DNA from: an uncultured Planctomycetaceae bacterium
GTDB taxonomy: Bacteria; Planctomycetota; Planctomycetia; Planctomycetales; Planctomycetaceae
Assembly (NCBI GenBank): GCA_903921605.1
Contig: CAIXQV010000011.1
Span: forward strand, 1-8,100
DNA: 8,100 nt
Direction of reading: 5' to 3'
Positions 1-6,031 of this stretch are shown piece after piece. The translations under genes and the position numbers were made by a program. Under the pieces are notes generated by a model. It was not told where the DNA came from. It searched no databases and saw nothing but the letters and a program-made list of their open reading frames with translations. Positions within the stretch are counted from its first letter, which is position 1. Each line of letters opens with the position of its first letter.

Positions 1-133
1 CGGCATGATCTACATCCAGGCCGGAGCCGGGATCGTGGCCGACAGTGTTCCCGAGATGGAATACAAGGAAACCCAGAACAAGGCCCGCGCGATGTTGAAG
101 GCCATTCATATTGCGGAAACCCAGTTGATGTAA
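1..133 (+). CDS. trpE: Anthranilate synthase component I, C-terminal end (partial)
   Basis: Only the last 43 codons are in the window, read from position 2 to the TAA at 131-133. The peptide begins [20 protein letters not shown] and continues with a KARAMLKAI helix. This is the characteristic end of the chorismate-binding domain of TrpE, where the QAGAGIV.DS.PE segment lies by the active site. Known role: TrpE converts chorismate to anthranilate, using ammonia released from glutamine by TrpG, as the first step of tryptophan synthesis in the cytoplasm. The related enzymes PabB (aminodeoxychorismate synthase) and isochorismate synthase share the fold. The [15 protein letters not shown] wording and the E..ET.NKA.A tail favour TrpE over PabB. 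The upstream part is outside the window, so neither the start nor a trp operon can be judged. No trpG or trpD follows directly. Confidence 0.88.
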   Translation, partial: GMIYIQAGAGIVADSVPEMEYKETQNKARAMLKAIHIAETQLM

Positions 134-235
134 CGCGGACATTTTGTGTCTACTTACACGAGCCGTCCGAAGAGCGTTCAAGCATTGCCGCCGCTGAGTT
201 GTTCCGACGCAGCAAATCCGCGAACATGCGCCGCA

Positions 236-241
236 TATATT
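236..241 (+). promoter_or_regulatory. Possible -10 box for the PSD1 gene
   Basis: TATATT matches the sigma-70 -10 consensus at five of six bases. I see no good -35 at the right distance, so this is weak. If real, transcription would start near 248. That lies downstream of the upstream start candidates at 199 and 226 and would leave a short leader with a ribosome site before the GTG at 277. Confidence 0.2.
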
Positions 242-276
242 GGCAGAATTCATTGGCCATTCCTGCGGAGAGACTC

Positions 277-3264
277 GTGCATTACCGAAAGGTGCTCACG
301 ATCCTTTGGATCACTATTCTTGCTGCAACTGACTTGACTGAAGCTGTTGCGGCGGGTGACGCTCCGTCATTTGAAAAGGACGTCGCTCCACTTCTGATCC
401 GACGATGTCTCGAATGTCATCAGTCGGCAAATCCTTCAGGCGGGCTCAGTTTACAATCCGCGTCGGATCTGACCAAGGGCGGAGATTCCGGCCCCGTGAT
501 TTCTCCGAAGTCACCGGCACAAAGCCGACTACTCGAACGAGTCGTCGCGGGAGAAATGCCGCCGCTGAAACATGGCGAAAGCCAGAAGCTGCCAGACGCA
601 GAGATCGAGATTCTACGGCGCTGGATTGCTGATGGTGCAACATTTCCCGCCGACCGGCAACTCGATCTCTACGAACAGACGACAGACGTTCGTGGCGGTC
701 GTGACTGGTGGTCGTTTCAACCGCTGAAGAACGTCACGCCGCCAGCCGTCGAAGGGCTTTCGTCGGACGCTCACCCGATCGACAAATTTGTCGCCCTCGA
801 ACTTCAGAAACAAGGACTTACTCCCGCGCCGAAGGCTGATGCTCGAACTCTGATTCAGCGGCTGTATTGGGACGTGACCGGCCTGCCTCCATCGGCGAAT
901 GAGATTCAGGAATTCCTCGCCGCGCCGCAGAACTCAGAAACAAACTCAGCATTGATTGATCGGCTACTGGCCAGTCCGCATTTCGGCGAACGATGGGCTC
1001 GCCATTGGCTGGATGTTGCTCGCTATGCAGAGACGTGTGGTTACGAGCGGGATCAGGTGAAACCATTCGCGTGGAAGTATCGCGACTGGGTGGTCAATGC
1101 CTTTAACAATGACATGCCGTATGATCAGTTCATTCGCGAACAATTGGCGGGGGATGAGCTTCCCGGTCGGACTGAGCAGTCCGTTATCGCAACTGGGTTC
1201 CTGTGTCTGGGCACGTGGAACGATGAACCCAACGATGCCGAAGACTACAAGTACGAACGCCTCGAGGATCTGGTTCACACGACATCATCAGCGTTCCTCG
1301 GAATGACCACCAAGTGTGCTCGTTGCCATGATCACAAGTTCGATCCGATTCCGCAGACGGACTATTACCGAATGGCCGCGGCTTTCTGGCCAGGCCCGAT
1401 TCAGCCGCGTGGAAGAGAACTTCTCGGAGGCGTCTCCGCCGACGAACTTGGTTACAAGGACGTGCTCGGATGGACCGACATTTCAAAGAGTCCGGCTTCG
1501 TTGCACAAACTGAAAAACGGCGAACGCAATCAGCCTCTCGAAGCCGTCAGCGCCGGAGCTCTTACCTTTGCTCCCGATCAGTATCGCGACTTCACGTTCG
1601 CGGCAGACTCTGTTCCTACGACCAGCCTGCGTCTGCAGTTGGCGGAATGGATTGCCAGCGACAATAATCCGTTGACGGCGCGAGTGATCGTGAACCGTAT
1701 TTGGCAGCATCACTTTGGCGATGGCCTGGTTCGTTCGTCCAACAACTTTGGATACACCGGTGACAAGCCGACTCATCCAGAACTACTGGACTGGCTGGCG
1801 TCCGAGTTAATCCGGAATCGCTGGAGTCTGAAGCATATTCATCGCCTGATTCTGACCTCGCAAACGTGGCAGCAGTCATCGCTGCATCCGCGGCAGGACG
1901 AGTACGCTCAGAAGGATTCCGCCAACCGTTTTCTGTGGCGAGCCAATCGACGACGCAAAGATGCCGAATCTTTGCGAGATGCCTTCCTGGCGGCGACTCA
2001 GGAGCTGCAGCTATCTCTTGGCGGTCCCAGCTTCTATCCCACGATCAGCGCTGATGCGTTGGAAGGACTGTCCCGAAAGACATCCGCCTGGACAGCATCA
2101 CCAGAAGCCGATCAGCACCGCCGAAGTCTCTACATCTTTACTCAACGCAGTCTGCTGCCACCGATGATGACGACGTTTGATATGTGTGATTCCACGATGT
2201 CCTGCGGACAGCGCGATGTCACGATTGTCGCTCCACAGGCCTTGACTTTGATGAACAACGAATTTGTCCACAAGCGTGCCGCCGCGATTGCGATGGCCTG
2301 CGGCAAGAATACTGAAACGATCGCGGATCATCAGATTCGGCAGATCTGGAATATGATTCTTGGTCGTCAGCCAACGGATGAAGAACTCACGTTGTCCATG
2401 GCTCATTTAGAAAAGCAGTTGCATCGTTTTCGCGAACCGAATGCGACTTCGGCAGCACAGGTCTCACCAGCGAATAGCGAGAGTACTTTCGAATTGCTCC
2501 GGACTGCCACGCTGCACCTTGATGCGTCATCGGGCGTTCAGGTAAGCCAAAACGGAAGAGTCGAACGATGGCTCGATGGAAACGCGGCAATGCATAATGC
2601 TTCTCAGGAGATCTACGCACATCAACCGTTGCTCGTGAAGAACGCGATCAACGGCCATCCCGCAATTCGATTCGATGGAGCGTCCAGCTTTCTGAACGTC
2701 GCGGGACAACTCCTTCATGGTGATGAAGTCACGGTGTTCGCGGTCGTTACGGATCACGCTGCGGATGGTCATCGAGAAATCATTTCCAACTGGAGTGGTC
2801 GCGACGGCAACTCGGCGACCTCGTTCTTTGTCGGCATGACGAACAAGAATTCCATTCGTCTGAGCGATGCGTTATCCGGAGTCGGTGAGATTCACGATCG
2901 CCAGAATCCATTTCTGATCACCGCCACTAACGGCAGTCACGGCGCCGCCGTCTATCAACAAACGCGTCTCGTTGTGGAGCAGACGAATCCTGTTCCTGCG
3001 CGACGACTGGACACGCCCTGGGTGATCGGTCAACAGGGCAACATCAGCGGAGAATACTGGAATGGCGACATCGCCTGCGTGCTGGCATTTAATGAACAAC
3101 TGTCCCCTAAGAAGCGGGCATTGATCCAGGACCACCTCATTGAGCGTTATCAGTTGCCTGACTTGAGTGAACCTGTCGCCCCATCGATGACTCCCGAACA
3201 ATTGGCCATCGCATCATTGAGTGTCGTGCTGTTCAACTCGAATGAGTTCGCTTACGTCGATTAG
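277..3264 (+). CDS. Secreted PSCyt1-PSCyt2(DUF1549)-PSD1(DUF1553) protein with nested LamG-like domain
   Basis: Start: I chose GTG 277 (995 aa). GCGGAGAG at 266-273 gives a Shine-Dalgarno site about six bases upstream, and the product then opens with a normal signal peptide: basic HYRK, hydrophobic VLTILWITILAAT, then TEAVA before the likely cleavage. ATG 226 and TTG 199 are in frame but lack a ribosome site and add a long polar N-terminus. Domains: PSCyt1 (about 30-110) with haem motif CLECH (44-48) and a candidate ligand Met94 in GEMPP; PSCyt2/DUF1549 (about 166-375) with a second motif, CARCH (347-351), followed by DHKFDPI; PSD1/DUF1553 from about 450 (LTARVIVNRIWQHHFG, QALTLMNNEF); a LamG/ConA-like beta domain at about 738-960; then the usual PSD1 ending NSNEFAYVD. 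The family is planctomycete-typical, exported and of unproven function, with roles in surface structure or polysaccharide use suggested. The DUF1501 gene that often follows is absent. Confidence 0.9.
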   Translation: MHYRKVLTILWITILAATDLTEAVAAGDAPSFEKDVAPLLIRRCLECHQSANPSGGLSLQSASDLTKGGDSGPVISPKSPAQSRLLERVVAGEMPPLKHGESQKLPDAEIEILRRWIADGATFPADRQLDLYEQTTDVRGGRDWWSFQPLKNVTPPAVEGLSSDAHPIDKFVALELQKQGLTPAPKADARTLIQRLYWDVTGLPPSANEIQEFLAAPQNSETNSALIDRLLASPHFGERWARHWLDVARYAETCGYERDQVKPFAWKYRDWVVNAFNNDMPYDQFIREQLAGDELPGRTEQSVIATGFLCLGTWNDEPNDAEDYKYERLEDLVHTTSSAFLGMTTKCARCHDHKFDPIPQTDYYRMAAAFWPGPIQPRGRELLGGVSADELGYKDVLGWTDISKSPASLHKLKNGERNQPLEAVSAGALTFAPDQYRDFTFAADSVPTTSLRLQLAEWIASDNNPLTARVIVNRIWQHHFGDGLVRSSNNFGYTGDKPTHPELLDWLASELIRNRWSLKHIHRLILTSQTWQQSSLHPRQDEYAQKDSANRFLWRANRRRKDAESLRDAFLAATQELQLSLGGPSFYPTISADALEGLSRKTSAWTASPEADQHRRSLYIFTQRSLLPPMMTTFDMCDSTMSCGQRDVTIVAPQALTLMNNEFVHKRAAAIAMACGKNTETIADHQIRQIWNMILGRQPTDEELTLSMAHLEKQLHRFREPNATSAAQVSPANSESTFELLRTATLHLDASSGVQVSQNGRVERWLDGNAAMHNASQEIYAHQPLLVKNAINGHPAIRFDGASSFLNVAGQLLHGDEVTVFAVVTDHAADGHREIISNWSGRDGNSATSFFVGMTNKNSIRLSDALSGVGEIHDRQNPFLITATNGSHGAAVYQQTRLVVEQTNPVPARRLDTPWVIGQQGNISGEYWNGDIACVLAFNEQLSPKKRALIQDHLIERYQLPDLSEPVAPSMTPEQLAIASLSVVLFNSNEFAYVD

Positions 3265-3276
3265 CCTTCAATCAAG

Positions 3277-3294
3277 ACGCCACCGGGTTTACCC
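3277..3294 (+). repeat. Degenerate copy of palindromic repeat (left copy)
   Basis: ACGCCACCGGGTTTACCC matches ACGCCACCGGGTTCACCC at 3322-3339 at 17 of 18 bases, 45 bases apart, in the same orientation. This copy lacks the closing arm (CGGTGG), so it no longer forms the strong hairpin. It is followed by AACGG-AG-CCGTT (3296-3307), a small separate inverted repeat. Confidence 0.5.
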
Positions 3295-3321
3295 AAACGG
3301 AGCCGTTCCCTCACTCTTTCC

Positions 3322-3345
3322 ACGCCACCGGGTTCACCCCGGTGG
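3322..3345 (+). repeat. Intact palindromic repeat / hairpin after the PSD1 gene
   Basis: The arms CCACCGGG (3325-3332) and CCCGGTGG (3338-3345) pair perfectly over 8 bp around a five-base loop, TTCAC. The hairpin begins 61 bases after the PSD1 stop codon. Only a short CTTTT (3354-3358) lies downstream, so a classic intrinsic terminator is doubtful. The near-copy 45 bases upstream suggests a dispersed repeat (REP-like) that may still end or stabilise the PSD1 transcript. That role is inference. Confidence 0.5.
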
Positions 3346-3378
3346 TTCAACGGCTTTTGCACCACTCTCGTCCGTTCA

Positions 3379-3408
3379 TTCGCATTTCACGAAGCACAAA
3401 GGCATAAT
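3379..3408 (+). promoter_or_regulatory. Weak sigma-70-like promoter candidate for the aldehyde dehydrogenase gene
   Basis: TTCGCA (3379-3384, four of six bases of the -35 consensus) and CATAAT (3403-3408, five of six of the -10) are separated by 18 bases. Transcription would start near 3415, giving a leader of about 120 bases. The rest of the 3265-3533 gap shows no credible gene. Confidence 0.25.
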
Positions 3409-3533
3409 CGCGCCGCGAGAAACTTACCGCTGAAGTTCCCACTTGCGGAATGTCGCCCGCTCAGAATTTCTCGCTGTGACCCACGCGCCTGACCAGCGAA
3501 CCATTTTCCCATCATCGTTCAAGGAGCCTCCGC

Positions 3534-5018
3534 ATGTCCGCAGTCACTGAACCAAGACAGTTTGCGATCCCAAAAATTCGGCAGACAGGGATTCTGATCG
3601 GAGATGAGTTTCGTCCGTCCGTCAGCGGCAAGACATTCGCAACCGTCAATCCTGCCACGGAGGAAGTGATCTGCGAAGTTGCGGAAGGCGATGCGGCCGA
3701 CGTCGATCTCGCAGTGCATGCCGCGCGAGCTGCATTTGAGACGGGGCCATGGTCGCGAATGGATGCTCGCGATCGAGGTCGCCTCATGAACAAACTAGCG
3801 GACCTCGCAGAACGACATCTCGATGAACTCGCGGGACTTGAGTCGCTTGATAACGGCAAACCTATCAACGATGCGCGGGCTGCCGACCTGCCGCTAGCTA
3901 TCGACTGTCTCCGCTACTACGCCGGCTGGGCCGACAAGATCAAGGGCGACACTGTTCCGATCCGTGGCAATTATTTCTGCTACACACGCCGCGAGCCGAT
4001 CGGTGTCTGCGGGCAGATCATCCCATGGAACTTTCCACTCCTGATGGTCGCGTGGAAATGGGGCCCTGCTCTGGCAACAGGAAACACGATCGTCATGAAG
4101 CCCGCCGAGCAGACTCCGCTGAGCTGTCTGCGTCTGGCTGAACTGGCTCTGGAAGCCGGCTTCCCTCCGGGAGTTATCAACGTCGTTCCGGGTTACGGCC
4201 CAACCGCCGGCGCATCACTGGTGAAGCATCCGCAGGTTGACAAAATTGCCTTCACGGGCGAAGGCACGACGGCAAAGATCATCATGCGAGAAGCCGCAGA
4301 GACTCTGAAACGGCTGACGTTTGAACTCGGCGGCAAGAGCCCCAACATTGTCTTCGCCGACGCAGATCTTGATGCCGCTGTCGCCGGCGCGGAGTTCGGG
4401 TTGTTCTTCAATCAGGGACAATGCTGCTGCGCGGGCAGTCGACTGTTTGTGGAAGAATCTGTGCATGATGAGTTCGTCGCAAAGCTTGTCAAACGCGCGA
4501 GCCAGCGAGTGCTTGGGAATCCGTTTGACACCGAAACTCAACAAGGGCCACAGATCGACCAGGCTCAGTTCGACAAGATCATGAGCTACATCGATCGCGG
4601 TCAGGCGCAAGGAGCGAACTGCCAGACCGGTGGTGCTCGCTACGGCAATCGTGGTTACTTCATTCAACCGACAGTTTTTACCGACGTCCATGACCAGATG
4701 GATATTGCTCGCGAAGAGATCTTCGGACCTGTCCTCAGTATCCTGAAGTTCAAGGACATCGCCGAGGTCACTCGTCGAGCAAACAACACCTGTTACGGAC
4801 TGGCCGCTGCCGTCTGGACTCGCGATGTTCAGAAGGCGCACCAGATGGCTCATAATTTGCGAGCCGGCACGGTGTGGGTCAATTGCTACGACGTCTTTGA
4901 CGCCGCGGCCCCATTTGGTGGCTTCAAGATGAGCGGCATCGGTCGAGAACTCGGTGAAGCCGGCCTCGCCAACTATACAGAGTTGAAGACTGTCACGATG
5001 GCGATGGGATCGCGATAA
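3534..5018 (+). CDS. NAD(P)-dependent aldehyde dehydrogenase, class 1/2 type
   Basis: A 494-residue protein of normal length for this family, which oxidises aldehydes to carboxylic acids with NAD(P)+ in the cytoplasm. AAGGAG at 3521-3526, seven bases before the ATG, supports the start. Visible residues: Asn166 in IPWNFPLLM (oxyanion hole), Lys189 in VMKPAEQTP (cofactor binding), the general base Glu264 in FELGGKSPN, the catalytic Cys298 as the middle Cys of [12 protein letters not shown] (297-299), and Glu395/Phe397 in REEIFGPV. The end [19 protein letters not shown] is typical of the retinal/acetaldehyde/betaine-aldehyde branch. The triple Cys and overall wording are close to eukaryotic ALDH1/ALDH2. 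The substrate cannot be told from sequence. The gene appears to stand alone, with palindromes on both sides and no alcohol dehydrogenase neighbour. No frameshift or missing motif was seen. Confidence 0.95.
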   Translation: MSAVTEPRQFAIPKIRQTGILIGDEFRPSVSGKTFATVNPATEEVICEVAEGDAADVDLAVHAARAAFETGPWSRMDARDRGRLMNKLADLAERHLDELAGLESLDNGKPINDARAADLPLAIDCLRYYAGWADKIKGDTVPIRGNYFCYTRREPIGVCGQIIPWNFPLLMVAWKWGPALATGNTIVMKPAEQTPLSCLRLAELALEAGFPPGVINVVPGYGPTAGASLVKHPQVDKIAFTGEGTTAKIIMREAAETLKRLTFELGGKSPNIVFADADLDAAVAGAEFGLFFNQGQCCCAGSRLFVEESVHDEFVAKLVKRASQRVLGNPFDTETQQGPQIDQAQFDKIMSYIDRGQAQGANCQTGGARYGNRGYFIQPTVFTDVHDQMDIAREEIFGPVLSILKFKDIAEVTRRANNTCYGLAAAVWTRDVQKAHQMAHNLRAGTVWVNCYDVFDAAAPFGGFKMSGIGRELGEAGLANYTELKTVTMAMGSR

Positions 5019-5035
5019 GGCTGCTGTCAAACGTG

Positions 5036-5065
5036 AGGTGGGACCAGCCTGGCGCTGTCCCACCT
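5036..5065 (+). terminator. Strong hairpin downstream of the aldehyde dehydrogenase gene
   Basis: AGGTGGGAC (5036-5044) pairs perfectly with GTCCCACCT (5057-5065). The 12-base loop can pair further as AGC/GCT with one bulged C. It begins 18 bases after the stop codon, the usual place for a terminator, but no T-run follows. It may act as a terminator, as an mRNA 3'-end stabiliser, or be a copy of a dispersed palindromic repeat. Confidence 0.4.
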
Positions 5066-5071
5066 TGCGGC

Positions 5072-5093
5072 CTTCCGGATTTAAGATCGGAAG
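5072..5093 (+). repeat. Second small hairpin after the aldehyde dehydrogenase gene
   Basis: CTTCCG (5072-5077) and CGGAAG (5088-5093) form a perfect 6-bp stem with a ten-base loop, seven bases beyond the stronger hairpin. The remainder of the gap to 5216 shows no gene that I can support. Confidence 0.3.
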
Positions 5094-5216
5094 CATGGCA
5101 TTGAGTGCGTTTGGTGCAGGACGATAGCGAGAGCTTTGCCTTTCCGCGAACGCAGGAATCGGCCAGATTGACGCTCGTGGAAGACTCACATGCAACCTAT
5201 ACCAACCACTAAATTA

Positions 5217-5245
5217 TTGACACAATTGCAGTAAGACGATATCTT
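5217..5245 (+). promoter_or_regulatory. Promoter of the vapBC operon
   Basis: A perfect -35 hexamer, TTGACA (5217-5222), is followed after exactly 17 bases by TATCTT (5240-5245, four of six -10 bases). The predicted transcription start is about 5251-5253, at or next to the A of the vapB ATG. The mRNA would therefore be leaderless or nearly so, which fits the absence of any Shine-Dalgarno sequence before vapB. Confidence 0.6.
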
Positions 5246-5248
5246 ACT
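5230..5248 (+). promoter_or_regulatory. Inverted-repeat operator candidate for VapB/VapBC autoregulation
   Basis: AGTAAGA (5230-5236) and TCTTACT (5242-5248) are perfect 7-base inverted arms around CGATA. The palindrome covers the -10 box of the vapBC promoter and ends four bases before the vapB ATG. AbrB/MazE-type antitoxins bind such palindromes in their own promoters as dimers, and the toxin modulates this. Binding here is inferred. Confidence 0.55.
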
Positions 5249-5252
5249 CAAC

Positions 5253-5483
5253 ATGAAAACCACTGTCTCCAGCAAGGGTCAAATCGTTCTGCCGGCTGAA
5301 CTGCGGGAGCAGGATCACATCATGCCCGGTCAGCAGTTTCAACTGGAACGAATTGAAGAGGGGCAGTACCTCCTGAAACGACAGCCGGTCGAGGACAATG
5401 CTGGCGTTGTAGACTGGCTTCTCTCGTGTCCGTCAAGCGACTGGTTTCAACCACTGCCTTCCGAATCGACTGATGATTTATGA
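5253..5483 (+). CDS. vapB: AbrB/MazE/SpoVT-family antitoxin of a VapBC module
   Basis: A 76-residue protein. Residues 1 to about 45 are a swapped-hairpin AbrB DNA-binding domain, recognised from TVSSKGQIVLPAELRE and the following PGQQFQLERIEEGQYLLKR. The tail, DWLLSCPSSDWFQPLPSE, resembles antitoxin tails that wrap the PIN toxin and block its active site. Known role: such proteins neutralise the partner toxin and, as dimers or with the toxin, repress their own promoter. No Shine-Dalgarno sequence lies before the ATG. The promoter places the transcript start at or just before the ATG, suggesting leaderless translation. In-frame upstream extension is blocked by a TAA at 5232-5234. The stop overlaps the start of the next gene (ATGA). 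The pairing with a PIN toxin is why I call it VapB and not MazE. Confidence 0.87.
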   Translation: MKTTVSSKGQIVLPAELREQDHIMPGQQFQLERIEEGQYLLKRQPVEDNAGVVDWLLSCPSSDWFQPLPSESTDDL

Positions 5484-5887
5484 AGTACCTTGTGGATGCA
5501 AATGTGCTCAGTGAAGTTACTCGACCTGAGCCTTTTGCCGAGGTTGTGGCGTGGTTACGAAAGCACGAAAGAGACTTGGCTGTGACACCCATCGTGCTTG
5601 GGGAAATTGAATATGGGATTGGACTGACGAATTCTCCTCGCAAGCGCAAAGAGCTCGAGCACTGGTTTGCTGAGGGCATGAAGAGGCTACGCGTGATTGA
5701 TCTGGATTCGAGCACAGCCTCCGTGTGGGCCGCACTCCTTGTTCGCCTGAAGAAAAAGGGACGAGCCATGCCTGTGAAAGACAGCCTGATTGCGGCATCC
5801 GCGATCCAGCATCAGTTGACCATCGTGACACGCAACGTAAGCGACTTTCAGAACGCCGGAGTACCGCTGATCAATCCATTTGAGTAA
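5480..5887 (+). CDS. vapC: VapC-type PIN-domain ribonuclease toxin
   Basis: A 135-residue single-domain PIN protein of normal VapC length. The four acidic metal-binding residues of the family are visible: Asp6 in YLVDANVLSE, Glu42 in LGEIEYGI, Asp101 in MPVKDSLIAASA and Asp122 in TRNVSDF. The ending TRNVSDFQNAGVPLINPFE is typical of the VapC/FitB branch. Known role: Mg2+-dependent cleavage of RNA (often tRNA or the sarcin-ricin loop) that halts translation when the antitoxin is degraded. The actual target cannot be predicted here. The ATG overlaps the vapB stop by four bases and has no own ribosome site, so translation is probably coupled to vapB, keeping antitoxin in excess. All catalytic positions are intact, so the toxin is probably active. 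Confidence 0.92.
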   Translation: MKYLVDANVLSEVTRPEPFAEVVAWLRKHERDLAVTPIVLGEIEYGIGLTNSPRKRKELEHWFAEGMKRLRVIDLDSSTASVWAALLVRLKKKGRAMPVKDSLIAASAIQHQLTIVTRNVSDFQNAGVPLINPFE

Positions 5888-5992
5888 CTAACACCAGCAT
5901 CGCGCCTGAATTTCTCGCTCACGATGAGTCAAATCAGCTCAACCCCGAGGATATGCGGTCTGCGCGCAAACGCTGAAAGCTGTGTACAACAA

Positions 5993-6030
5993 CGTCATGT
6001 TTGACGCGAACCTGACGACGAAAAATCGTC
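5993..6030. terminator. Two small hairpins between convergent vapC and tgt
   Basis: CGTCA-TGTT-TGACG (5993-6006) and GACGA-AAAA-TCGTC (6017-6030) each form a perfect 5-bp stem with a four-base loop. They lie just beyond the end of tgt and about 105 bases beyond vapC. Neither has a clear T-run on either strand, so a shared bidirectional termination role is only a suggestion. The rest of 5888-6031 holds no gene that I can support. Confidence 0.25.
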
Positions 6031-6031
6031 C

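Noticed and set aside
146..159. GTGT...ACAC inverted repeat after trpE as a terminator
   Set aside because: Only four pairs with a six-base loop and no T-run follow, which is too weak to call.
199..276. N-terminal extension of the PSD1 protein from TTG 199 or ATG 226
   Set aside because: No ribosome site is seen, and the added residues are polar and precede what is already a complete signal peptide. ATG 226 remains a possible alternative.
3221..3433. A 70-codon frame across the PSD1 end and the following gap
   Set aside because: It mostly overlaps the PSD1 end and the palindromic repeats, has no ribosome site and is of low-complexity composition.
4215..5195. A 326-codon open frame on the - strand opposite the aldehyde dehydrogenase
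   Set aside because: It is also in codon register with the real gene, so its length is explained by codon bias. The product is unrecognisable, and the dehydrogenase motifs are intact on the + strand.
5320..5831. Open frames on the - strand opposite vapBC
   Set aside because: vapB and vapC have clear family motifs, an ATGA overlap and a good promoter on the + strand. The opposite frames show no domain.
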